A stretch of 64,000 nt of DNA from an uncultured Roseburia sp. (lineage in GTDB: Bacteria; Bacillota; Clostridia; Lachnospirales; Lachnospiraceae): contig URUD01000007.1 in the NCBI GenBank assembly GCA_900550935.1, positions 9,510 to 73,509 on the forward strand. Direction: 5' to 3'. Positions within the stretch are counted from its first letter, which is position 1; every line of letters starts with the position of its first letter. The notes beneath the pieces were generated by a model. The model worked only from the letters and a program-made list of their open reading frames with translations. It did not search any database and was not told the origin of the DNA. The translations under genes and the position numbers were made by a program. Below are positions 25,092 to 33,437 of this stretch, in pieces.

Positions 25092-28000
25092 ATGGACAAA
25101 GAGTTAAAAACTCAGAAAAAGACCCTGAAAAAAGCTTACAAAAAAGCCCGCAGAAAATCACACGGACTCTGGAAGTTTTTGACATGGTTCAGTGCACCAA
25201 TCGCGGTGGTTATGTTAGTGATCCTGGTGATCATCACAACATTTGACAACACCGTAGCACTTTTTGTAGGAGGAACGTTCTGGAAACTTAAGAATGAGGA
25301 CCCGAGTGCAATTTACTATGAAAGCGATTTTGAAACGGAAGAAGAACGGAATGCAGTAGGATATGAACTGGTAAAACAGGTTGAAGCCGAGGGTGCAGCA
25401 TTGCTGATGAATGAGAACAAGGCACTGCCTCTGGCAGAGGGATCAAAAGTCAGCCTGTTTTCTACTTCTACTGTAAATCTTGTTTACGGTGGTACCGGTT
25501 CTGCAAATGTGGATGCTTCTAAGGCGCTGGATTTAAGAACAGCCTGTGAAATGTCTGGTTTACAGGTCAACACGACACTCTGGGATTTCTATAAGACTGG
25601 AGATGGTGCACAGTATGTGCGTAACAACGGTGGATTTTCCGGCGGTGAGACGATAAATGAAGCACCGTGGTCTGCTTACACCGGGGATGTACTGGCATCC
25701 GTGGAAGAATATAATGATGCAGCGATCGTGGTATTATCACGTGTCGGCGGTGAGGGGGCAGACAGTGAGTATCAGACCGCAAACTACCTTGCACTAAATG
25801 ATACCGAAAAAGAAATGCTTAGTGAGTTAAAGAAATTAAAAGACAAGGGAAAAATAGGAAAGATCATTGTATTATTAAATACGTCCAATGCCCTTCAGCT
25901 TGATTTCTTACAGAATAATGAATATGGTGTGGATGCAGCACTCTGGATCGGCGGTGTTGGTATCGCTGGTACCGATGCGGTTGCAGACATCCTTGCAGGT
26001 AAGGTAAATCCATCCGGAAGCCTTGTCGACACTTACTGCTATGATAACTACTCAAGCCTTGCTATGAAAAACTTTACCCCGGTTACCTATGCAGGTTATG
26101 AAGAAGGTGTCATTCCTGAGAACGCAAGTACCTATATGATCTATCAGGAAGGGATCTACGTAGGATACAAATATTATGAGACACGTTACGAAGACTATGT
26201 TATGGGAACCGGAAACGCAGGGGATTACACATACAGCAATGATGTTGCATTCCCGTTTGGACATGGCTTAAGCTATACCGATTTTGAGTACAGTGATGTG
26301 AGTGTATCCTATGATGCAGCAACTGCTGCTTATACCATGAAAGTTACTGTTACTAATACGGGAGATATGGCAGGAAAAGAAACCGTACAGGTTTATGTTT
26401 CAAGCCCCTACACCCAGTATGATATTGAAAATAAGGTAGAGAAAGCTTCTGTCAGCCTGGTTGGTTTTGATAAGACAGAACTGATCGAGCCGGGAGAGTC
26501 TGAGACCTTATCCATTGAGATCGATGGCGATTATGTGGCAAGTTATGATGCTTACGGCGCAAAGACATACATCATGGATGCAGGCGATTATCTGTTTACC
26601 GCAGCTGCCGATGCACATGATGCAGTCAATAATATTTTAGCTGCAAAAGGATATACGCCGGAGACAACCGATGGACGTATGGATATCGAGGGAAATGCTG
26701 AACTGGTTTCTGTATGGAATAATCCAGAACTGGATACAACAACCTATGCGGTAAGTGATAACGGAACCGAGATCACAAACCAGCTTAGCAATGCAGACCC
26801 GAACTTAAATGAGGGTGTGGAAGAGGAAGTGGTATTTACTTCCCGTAATGACTGGATGGGAACGATGCCATCCGATGAGGCACTGGTACTGACCTTGACA
26901 GATGCCTTAAAAGATGCGCTGCAGGATGTGCAGTATGATCCGGCAGATTATGAAGCTGTAGAAATGCCGACGCTCGGCGCTGACAATGGACTGACTCTTT
27001 ATGATATGATCGGTCTTGACTATGATGATCCACAGTGGGAAAAATTATTAGACCAGATGACCTTTAAGGAAATGGTATCTCTGATCGGTGACTCCTTCCA
27101 CTGGACCATGCCGGTAAAATCGATTGAAGCTCCTGGTACCCGTGATGAGAACGGACCACAGGGACTGACCGTTACCTTATTTGGAGCGGGATTAAACGTA
27201 CAGACCACTGCATTGACATCTGAGGATGTTTTAGCAGCAACCTTTAATAAAGAACTGGTTTACCAGATGGGTAACATGGTCGGAAACGACTGTCTGGCAG
27301 CAAATGTTCCGGTACTTTACGGACCGGGTGCCAATACACATCGTTCTCCATACGGTGGACGTAACTTTGAATACTATTCCGAGGACGGCGTTCTTGCATC
27401 TGAGATCGGTGCGGCAGAGGTACGCGGTATTGAGGAAAAAGGTGTTCATGTTGTGATCAAACATTTTGCATTAAATGACTGTGAGCAGGATCGTATCGGT
27501 CTTGGTGTATGGCTGACCGAGCAGGCTGCACGTGAGGTTTATTTAAGAGCATTCCAGGGAGCACTGGAAGCTTCCCAGGCAGGTGGAAACGGTGTTATGA
27601 TGGCGTACACACGCTGGGGTACCCAGTGGTCCGGTGCGAATGCAGGACTGATCAAAGGTATCTTAAATGGCGAGTGGGGCTGCCACGGAAAACAGATCAC
27701 CGATAACGTATTGACAACTTATGTAAATGGTGTCGACGGTGTGATGGGTGGAACAACTGCGTTTGACTCCATGATGGCATTCTATATCATCAATAATGGA
27801 AATGGTCAGGGAAGACTCCCGGAGTACAAAAATGATCCGGTTGTCGTAACTGCAATGAGAGAGGCTGCACATGCCAATCTTTATGCAACTGCAAATTCCT
27901 GCGGTATGAATGGTGTGGGTGCAGATACTACGATCAAACTCACCAAACCGATCGTCATTACAGTAGTACAGATACTGGCATTTGTCTTTAGTGTACTCTT

Positions 28001-28106
28001 TGTCTTATCGGTTGCACTGTGGATCATAAGATACAGAAAGTTCAAGGAGAGCGAAGCAGCAGTAGCTTACCGTGAATTTAAAAAGTCTTTAAAGAAACAG
28101 GAATAA
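25092..28106 (+). CDS. Membrane-anchored glycoside hydrolase family 3 protein with permuted domain order
   Basis: 1004-aa GH3 protein. A Lys-rich start precedes a membrane helix at about residues 32-55, and a second helix lies at about 955-980. The domains are in reversed order: first the alpha/beta sandwich normally found at the C-terminus ('GAALLMNENKALPL' near 97), then a fibronectin III-like domain ('TVTNTGDMAGKETVQVYV' near 415), then the TIM barrel normally at the N-terminus. In the barrel, 'VIKHFALND' (Lys790, His791) and the nucleophile Asp871 in 'ITDN' are present. It should be fixed in the membrane at both ends with the catalytic part outside. It probably cuts beta-glycosides at the surface before import. 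Confidence 0.88.
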   Translation: MDKELKTQKKTLKKAYKKARRKSHGLWKFLTWFSAPIAVVMLVILVIITTFDNTVALFVGGTFWKLKNEDPSAIYYESDFETEEERNAVGYELVKQVEAEGAALLMNENKALPLAEGSKVSLFSTSTVNLVYGGTGSANVDASKALDLRTACEMSGLQVNTTLWDFYKTGDGAQYVRNNGGFSGGETINEAPWSAYTGDVLASVEEYNDAAIVVLSRVGGEGADSEYQTANYLALNDTEKEMLSELKKLKDKGKIGKIIVLLNTSNALQLDFLQNNEYGVDAALWIGGVGIAGTDAVADILAGKVNPSGSLVDTYCYDNYSSLAMKNFTPVTYAGYEEGVIPENASTYMIYQEGIYVGYKYYETRYEDYVMGTGNAGDYTYSNDVAFPFGHGLSYTDFEYSDVSVSYDAATAAYTMKVTVTNTGDMAGKETVQVYVSSPYTQYDIENKVEKASVSLVGFDKTELIEPGESETLSIEIDGDYVASYDAYGAKTYIMDAGDYLFTAAADAHDAVNNILAAKGYTPETTDGRMDIEGNAELVSVWNNPELDTTTYAVSDNGTEITNQLSNADPNLNEGVEEEVVFTSRNDWMGTMPSDEALVLTLTDALKDALQDVQYDPADYEAVEMPTLGADNGLTLYDMIGLDYDDPQWEKLLDQMTFKEMVSLIGDSFHWTMPVKSIEAPGTRDENGPQGLTVTLFGAGLNVQTTALTSEDVLAATFNKELVYQMGNMVGNDCLAANVPVLYGPGANTHRSPYGGRNFEYYSEDGVLASEIGAAEVRGIEEKGVHVVIKHFALNDCEQDRIGLGVWLTEQAAREVYLRAFQGALEASQAGGNGVMMAYTRWGTQWSGANAGLIKGILNGEWGCHGKQITDNVLTTYVNGVDGVMGGTTAFDSMMAFYIINNGNGQGRLPEYKNDPVVVTAMREAAHANLYATANSCGMNGVGADTTIKLTKPIVITVVQILAFVFSVLFVLSVALWIIRYRKFKESEAAVAYREFKKSLKKQE

Positions 28107-28121
28107 TTTCAGATTTAAGAG

Positions 28122-28152
28122 GATGACGTCTGTTATTGCGACAGGCGTCATC
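28122..28152 (+). other. Intercistronic hairpin in the glycosidase operon
   Basis: GATGACGTCTGT and ACAGGCGTCATC form a 12-bp stem with a 7-nt loop between the GH3 and symporter genes. No T run follows, so it is more likely an mRNA stability or processing element than a terminator. Confidence 0.5.
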
Positions 28153-28176
28153 TGAGATTAAAGGAAAGGAAAACAT

Positions 28177-29712
28177 ATGGAAAATGCAAAAACAGCATCC
28201 GGCAGCGGAGTAAACCGCGCCAAGACGTATCAGCTTGTATTGTTCCCGCTGAACAATGGTGCCACGAATGTCTATTATGTGCTTATCTTGTCCTATATTG
28301 CAACATTTGGAAACAATGTACTGGGGATCGCAACGGTATTTGCCTCCGTTATGGTTACCGGTATGCGTGTGTTTGATGCGTTTACGGACCCGCTGATCGG
28401 AGCCCTGATGGACCGCACGAACGGAAAACTTGGTAAATTCCGCCCGTTTATGCTGATCGGAAATATCATCATGGCATTTGCCGTGTTTATGCTTTACTGT
28501 ATCAGCCCGGATATCCCGGAAGATCAGATGTGGCTGCGCTATGCAACGTTTATTGTGTTATATGCTGTGTGGGTCATTGGATATACCTTCCAGACCTCTG
28601 TAACCCGTTCCGGTCAGACTGTTTTAACCAATGATCCGAACCAGAGACCGCTGTTTACGATCTTTAACACAGTCGGTTCCATGGCAGGTATGGGACTGAT
28701 GCAGTTTTTGGCACCGATCATCCGGTCTGTGGTAGCGGACTACAGCAGCGCGGATTTTTACCGAGTGCTGACCCCGATCGGAGTGGTAATTTCCTTTATC
28801 CTGACCATTCTTGCCATTATCGGTATCTGGGAAAAGGATAATGCAAAATATTTTGGTATCGGTGGAGAGAAACAGGAAAAAACAAAGGCATCCGAGTATC
28901 TGGAGATCATCCGCAACAACAACCCGATGCAGCGTCTGATGGTAGCGGGAGCCGGCTGCAAACTGGCATTGTCTATTGCAACAAATGTAACCGTGCTTTG
29001 CATGCTGTATGGTTGTATGATGGGGAACTATGATGGGCTGTATCTGCCGATGATGGTACTGGGGTATGTATTCTCTGTTCCATTCTTCCTTCTGACCGTC
29101 CGTACTTCACAGAAGAAAGGACAGAAGGCTTCCCTGATGAAATATGTATCCGTTGCGCTGGTATGTTACATTGGTGTACTGGTATTGCTGTTCTTATGGA
29201 AACAGGGAGATCCGGCATGGAACTTAAGTCTGTTTACGAGTGGAAAGGTCAGCATCAATTTATATACGGTATTATTTATCCTGTTCTTTGGCATCGGTTA
29301 TGGTGCGTACTATTCGACTGCAGATATGCCAATTCCGATGGTGGCAGACTGCTCCGACTATGAAACCTATCGTTCCGGAAAATATATCCCGGGTATCATG
29401 GGAACTTTGTTCTCCCTCGTGGATAAGCTGGTATCCTCTCTGTCGGCAACGATTGTAGGCATTGCAGTTTCCATGATCGGACTTGAAAATCTGCCGACTG
29501 CAGATACCCCATATTCTTCTGGCATGAGTACCGTGGTGATCATCCTGTTTTGTATCGTACCGATGGCAGCATGGGCAGTCACGCTTCTTATTATGAGAAA
29601 ATACGAACTGACCGGCGAGCGGATGAAAGAGATACAGGCGGTCAACAATCAGCGAAAAGAGGCAATTGCGGCTGGAATGACGATGGAAGAAGCAATGGAA
29701 AAATACAAGTAA
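28177..29712 (+). CDS. GPH family sugar:cation symporter
   Basis: Twelve-helix transporter of 511 aa from the glycoside-pentoside-hexuronide family. 'FDAFTDPLIGALMDRTNGKLGKFRPFML' region near residue 68-95 (the D-P-x-x-G and 'GKFRP' loop) and 'YSTADMPIPMVADCSDYETYRSGKY' region near 370 are family hallmarks. It should import a disaccharide or glycoside released by the surface GH3 and cleaved inside by the GH2. It is 70 nt downstream of the GH3 gene, with a strong hairpin between. The C-terminal tail is cytoplasmic and lacks a PTS IIA-like domain. Confidence 0.88.
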   Translation: MENAKTASGSGVNRAKTYQLVLFPLNNGATNVYYVLILSYIATFGNNVLGIATVFASVMVTGMRVFDAFTDPLIGALMDRTNGKLGKFRPFMLIGNIIMAFAVFMLYCISPDIPEDQMWLRYATFIVLYAVWVIGYTFQTSVTRSGQTVLTNDPNQRPLFTIFNTVGSMAGMGLMQFLAPIIRSVVADYSSADFYRVLTPIGVVISFILTILAIIGIWEKDNAKYFGIGGEKQEKTKASEYLEIIRNNNPMQRLMVAGAGCKLALSIATNVTVLCMLYGCMMGNYDGLYLPMMVLGYVFSVPFFLLTVRTSQKKGQKASLMKYVSVALVCYIGVLVLLFLWKQGDPAWNLSLFTSGKVSINLYTVLFILFFGIGYGAYYSTADMPIPMVADCSDYETYRSGKYIPGIMGTLFSLVDKLVSSLSATIVGIAVSMIGLENLPTADTPYSSGMSTVVIILFCIVPMAAWAVTLLIMRKYELTGERMKEIQAVNNQRKEAIAAGMTMEEAMEKYK

Positions 29713-29791
29713 TCCATGGCATTTTTTGTAAAATTATGGTACACTGGAAAGAGGTTATTTTGTAACAATTTTTCAGAGAGGACAAAACGTC

Positions 29792-31909
29792 ATGCAGGAT
29801 TATGATGAGGCCTTTTTCAGGGCAAAAGCAAACAAAAGAGCCGGGACGACCTGGCTGATACTGATGGTGATCGCAACGGTTTATTACGGGATCAAAGTAT
29901 TCAGAGGGGAACTGGCAAATCAGTATTTTGCATTATTTACCGCTGTAGGATGGTCGGAATATATCATCAGCAGATTACTATTAAAATTCAATGCAGCTTA
30001 CCATGAGAAATATGAGTGGATTATCGGGCTTGGCTATCTGACCTTTTTTGCAGTAATTGCATGGACTTCACTGGATGAGAGTTCCTATGTATTTATTATG
30101 CCGTTAGTATCCATTCTGATTCTTTACAAGGACCCGAAACTGATCAAGATCATGATGTGGCTGACCATGTTTGTGCTCGTTTCCAGCAACATTTACAAAG
30201 GAGTTGCCAAGGGAATGATTGAATATGTATCCAGTCCGGAATGTGCATTGCAGTTTGCAATTGTATTGTGCTGCTATGCCTGCACCAATATGGCAATCAA
30301 ACATCTGGTGGAGTCGGACGGTGCACTGACATCTTCCATTGAGAGTAATCTGGCACGTGTCGTTCAGACTGTAGAGCAGGTTAAGGATGCAAGCAATTCC
30401 ATTGTAGATGGTGTGACGGTCGTAAGAGAACTTGCAGACGAGAACAAAACCGGTGCCAATAACGTTATGAAGGACATGAAGACGTTATCCACCAACAATG
30501 AAGTATTAAATGATAAGACACTTTCTTCCATGGAGATGACCAGAGTCATTGACACACAGGTCAAAGACGTAGCAGAACTGATGGAGCAGGTGGTACAGCT
30601 GATCGGTGCATCTGTGGAGCATGCTAATGTCAGTGCAGAAGAACTGGCAGAGGTTGTGGAGACAACTAATAAGATGGCAACGCTTTCTACTGAAGTAGAG
30701 CGTATCTTAGAGGACTTTAAAGAAGAATTCCAGAACGTAAAAGAAGAGACCAGTACCATTGAGGGAATCACGTCAAAAACCAATCTGCTGGCATTAAACG
30801 CTTCCATCGAGGCAGCAAGAGCCGGAGAGACCGGAAAAGGATTTGCCGTTGTTGCCAATGAGATCCGTAATTTAAGCAGTGGAACCCAGGCATCTTCCAA
30901 CAGCATTATGGAGGCTTTGTCCAGACTGGAAGAAACATCTGAAAAGATGATGGAATCAATCGCAGAGACGGTTAAACTGATCCAGATCAATATCGAAAAA
31001 GTATCAAATGTAAACCGCAGTGTCACGGATATCACAAACGATGCGACCAGCCTTGGTGAAAATATCAAGGTGGTAGACAGTGCAGTCAAAGAAGTAGAGA
31101 CGTCAAACCAGACCTTAACGGACAATATGAACCAGGTCGGCGAGGTCATGGAGGTTATGACCCAGAGTATCAGTGGGGCAGAGCTTACCACAAAGACAAT
31201 GCTGAGCAAATACGAAGCAAGTGCGGAGAGTGCACTTGAGATCGAGGGCGTGGTCGGCGAGCTGATGGAAGAGCTCGGTGTCGGTGGCTTCATGGGTGTG
31301 CAGGATGTAAAGAACGGCATGAAGATCGTGATCGCTTTTCCGGGTAATGGTACAAAGAAAAATGATTATACCGGTGAGGTTGTAGACCGTGTAGATAAAG
31401 ATATTTTTGTATCTATGAATGAAGATTGCAGTAATCTTGTGGATAAGAGAGACCGGCATGCAACCTGTCAGCTTCGTATCGTGGTTGACAATGTGCTGTA
31501 TTGCTGGGAAAATATTGCAATCAGTCAGAGTAAGCACGGTGAGAGCGGTCAGCTTAAGCTGACGGTTGAGACCAATCCACAGGTATTTAACAGAAGAAAA
31601 TATCCTCGTATGCCGATCGATAATCAGTGTACGATCCAGGTGGAAGGAGAGGATAAATCATATTCCGGAAAGATGGTAAATATCAGTGCGAACGGATTCG
31701 CATTCTCTGTACGTGACAGTGTATTTGCTCATTTAAAGGATAAAAATGTCAGACTGTACGTAAAAGATTTTGCAGTGATCGGCGGAAAACCATTGACCGG
31801 ATGTGTGATCCGCTGCTCAGACAACGAGGGTGAGTACATCATTGGATGCAGAATGCCGGAAGACAGTGAAGCAATCAAAGAGTACGTGAGCAAGAATTAT
31901 AGTGAATAA
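29792..31909 (+). CDS. Methyl-accepting chemotaxis protein with C-terminal PilZ domain (paralogue)
   Basis: 705-aa paralogue of the chemoreceptor at 14775, with the same plan: six or so membrane helices in residues 20-180 and no large extracellular domain, a long coiled coil with 'KTNLLALNASIEAARAGE' around residue 330, then a PilZ domain. The cyclic di-GMP residues are intact: 'RKYPR' at 602-606 and 'NISANG' at 630-635. The start 'MQDYDEAFFRAKANKRA' aligns with that of the first copy. It follows the sugar symporter by 79 nt and ends the carbohydrate region. The membrane part differs most from the first copy, so they probably sense different cues. Confidence 0.9.
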   Translation: MQDYDEAFFRAKANKRAGTTWLILMVIATVYYGIKVFRGELANQYFALFTAVGWSEYIISRLLLKFNAAYHEKYEWIIGLGYLTFFAVIAWTSLDESSYVFIMPLVSILILYKDPKLIKIMMWLTMFVLVSSNIYKGVAKGMIEYVSSPECALQFAIVLCCYACTNMAIKHLVESDGALTSSIESNLARVVQTVEQVKDASNSIVDGVTVVRELADENKTGANNVMKDMKTLSTNNEVLNDKTLSSMEMTRVIDTQVKDVAELMEQVVQLIGASVEHANVSAEELAEVVETTNKMATLSTEVERILEDFKEEFQNVKEETSTIEGITSKTNLLALNASIEAARAGETGKGFAVVANEIRNLSSGTQASSNSIMEALSRLEETSEKMMESIAETVKLIQINIEKVSNVNRSVTDITNDATSLGENIKVVDSAVKEVETSNQTLTDNMNQVGEVMEVMTQSISGAELTTKTMLSKYEASAESALEIEGVVGELMEELGVGGFMGVQDVKNGMKIVIAFPGNGTKKNDYTGEVVDRVDKDIFVSMNEDCSNLVDKRDRHATCQLRIVVDNVLYCWENIAISQSKHGESGQLKLTVETNPQVFNRRKYPRMPIDNQCTIQVEGEDKSYSGKMVNISANGFAFSVRDSVFAHLKDKNVRLYVKDFAVIGGKPLTGCVIRCSDNEGEYIIGCRMPEDSEAIKEYVSKNYSE

Positions 31910-31915
31910 AAACAG

Positions 31916-31947
31916 GAAAGCTGCCATATCCGGCAGCTTTCTTTTTT
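31916..31947 (+). terminator. Rho-independent terminator after the second chemoreceptor
   Basis: GAAAGCTGCC (31916-31925) pairs with GGCAGCTTTC, followed by six T. Confidence 0.9.
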
Positions 31948-32010
31948 AGACTTTAAAAGATTACCAGATTGTGATAGGATAAAGCTATATGGGATAACAG
32001 GAGGTCAGAG

Positions 32011-32046
32011 ATGATAAAACGAATTAACTACTCGGTGCAGTTCTAA
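32011..32046 (+). other. Tiny ORF (11 codons) with a perfect Shine-Dalgarno
   Basis: AGGAGG at 31999-32004 precedes an ATG at ideal distance, but only 11 codons (reading MIKRINYSVQF) follow before TAA. It could be a leader peptide for the methyltransferase gene about 100 nt downstream, or the remnant of a deleted gene. Nothing in the peptide suggests an attenuation signal. Confidence 0.25.
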
Positions 32047-32148
32047 TACTGACAGCAGATTGTATCGAGGTTAAAAAGGGTTTGTCCTATGTTGTCGGAA
32101 CTGCACCATTTCAAAAAGAAAATTATATTTTTGAAAGGAAGGCAGTTA

Positions 32149-32913
32149 ATGATGAAAGAAAATGAATTAAGAGAAATCTGGGAACAGGAAGAGCACGTTG
32201 CACATATCAGGGGATGGGACTTTTCCCATATCAGAGACCGGTATGAGGAAGAGAGAAACTTGCCATGGAATTACAGAACGATAGTAGAGGAGTATCGAAA
32301 GGACTGGAAGCAGCTTCTTGATTATGATACTGGTGGGGCCGAGTTCTTATTATCGCTGCATCATCCATATGATAAAACGGCAGCTACAGAAGGGTACGAA
32401 CCGAATGTTGCATTGTGTCGGGAAAAACTGATACCGCTTGGGATTGATTTTCGAAAATGTGATAATCCATCTGATGTACCATATGAGGATGCTTCCTTTG
32501 ATTTAATTTTAAACCGTCATGGGGAGTTTGATCCGTTAGAGATAAAACGGCTTCTTGCTCGGGATGGCATCTTCCTTACACAGCAGGTTGGTTGCGACAA
32601 TGACAGAGATCTGGTGGAAATGGTGTTACCGGGATTGCCCAAACCTTTTCCGGATATGAACCTTGCGGAACAAAGGCATGCTTTTGAGCAGGCAGGGTTT
32701 CAGATATTAAGAGCCGAAGAGGCATACAGACCGATTAAGTTTTACGACGTAGGTGCTTTTGTCTGGTTTGCACACATTATCGAGTGGGAATTTCCTGATT
32801 TTTCAGTAGATCGGTGCTTTGAGCGATTATTGGAAATGCAGCGGGTGTTGGAACGGGATGGTGTGATCCAGGGAACAATTCATCGTTATTTGATCTGTGC
32901 TCAAAAGAAATAG
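32149..32913 (+). CDS. SAM-dependent methyltransferase-like protein
   Basis: 254-aa class I methyltransferase-like protein. The SAM-binding loop is 'LDYDTGGAEF' near residue 57, an acidic end of strand 2 appears in 'EGYEPN' near 81, and 'FDLILNRHGEFD' near 122 corresponds to motif IV. 'LARDGIFLTQQVG' is the usual post-IV strand. The motif I Asp-Thr-Gly-Gly resembles proteins often annotated as rRNA or small-molecule methyltransferases, but the substrate is not evident. ATG at 32149 and the next codon ATG at 32152 both suit GGAAGG upstream. Its stop overlaps the beginning of the KilA-N remnant. Confidence 0.7.
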   Translation: MMKENELREIWEQEEHVAHIRGWDFSHIRDRYEEERNLPWNYRTIVEEYRKDWKQLLDYDTGGAEFLLSLHHPYDKTAATEGYEPNVALCREKLIPLGIDFRKCDNPSDVPYEDASFDLILNRHGEFDPLEIKRLLARDGIFLTQQVGCDNDRDLVEMVLPGLPKPFPDMNLAEQRHAFEQAGFQILRAEEAYRPIKFYDVGAFVWFAHIIEWEFPDFSVDRCFERLLEMQRVLERDGVIQGTIHRYLICAQKK

Positions 32914-33314
32914 AAAATGAATATATATCATTAACAGATATTGCAAAATATAAAAGTGATGCGCCAGATGATGTTATAAAAAACTGGATGAGAAGTAGAG
33001 ATACAATAGTTTTTCTTGGGTTATGGGAAAGCATGTACAATGTCAGCTAAAAAATGGATTACGGCAACCGATGCAATTGAACTATAGAGCTCACACGGAT
33101 GCGATAAAAAATAATCTGATTCCACCAGAACTGACCGCACGCCAGATTTCATATACATATGCAAGTGAAGCAGATTTATTAAATGTAGTTCTTTTTGGAA
33201 AAACAGCAGGCAGAACGCATGAAACTGCTTCATGAACTGGCGGTGCAGCAAATGACCACACTAAGTACACTTGAACTGAAAAATTTGCCTGGAATAGAAA
33301 AAATGGAAAACTGA
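32913..33314 (+). pseudogene. Decayed KilA-N domain protein gene
   Basis: Pieces of one KilA-N protein occur in order but in different frames. First 'EYISLTDIAKYKSDAPDD' and 'VIKNWMRSRDTIVFLGLWE', ended by TAA at 33048. After that stop 'KKWITATDAIEL' continues briefly. Another frame then gives 'YRAHTDAIKNNLIPPEL' and 'TARQISYTYASEADLLNVV' up to about 33210, and a last shift gives 'RMKLLHELAVQQMTTL' to TGA at 33312. The region between the N-terminal fold and the C-terminal part has been lost. KilA-N proteins are DNA-binding proteins of phages and mobile islands, so this is a scar of past mobile DNA. No intact copy or integrase is nearby. Confidence 0.75.
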
Positions 33315-33384
33315 TAATCCATGACAGATACATCTATTGGAAGTGCAGCAGGCAATCTTAATATATTGCCTCACACAGTAATGA

Positions 33385-33421
33385 TAAAAAATCCATGTTC
33401 CTTAAAGCGGAACATGGATTT
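33385..33421 (-). terminator. Strong terminator of the OYE operon
   Basis: A 13-bp stem (33389-33401 with 33409-33421) is followed on the minus strand by six T. It lies 17 nt after the OYE stop codon. Confidence 0.9.
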
Positions 33422-33437
33422 CTGGGTAGTTGACATG

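Noticed and set aside
30364..31320. Long minus-strand ORF (318 codons) inside the second chemoreceptor gene, and a similar one at 15614-16339 inside the first
   Set aside because: Both lie opposite the coiled-coil region, have Ser/Thr-rich low-complexity translations, no ribosome binding site and no recognisable fold. They are mirror effects of the codon pattern in long helices.
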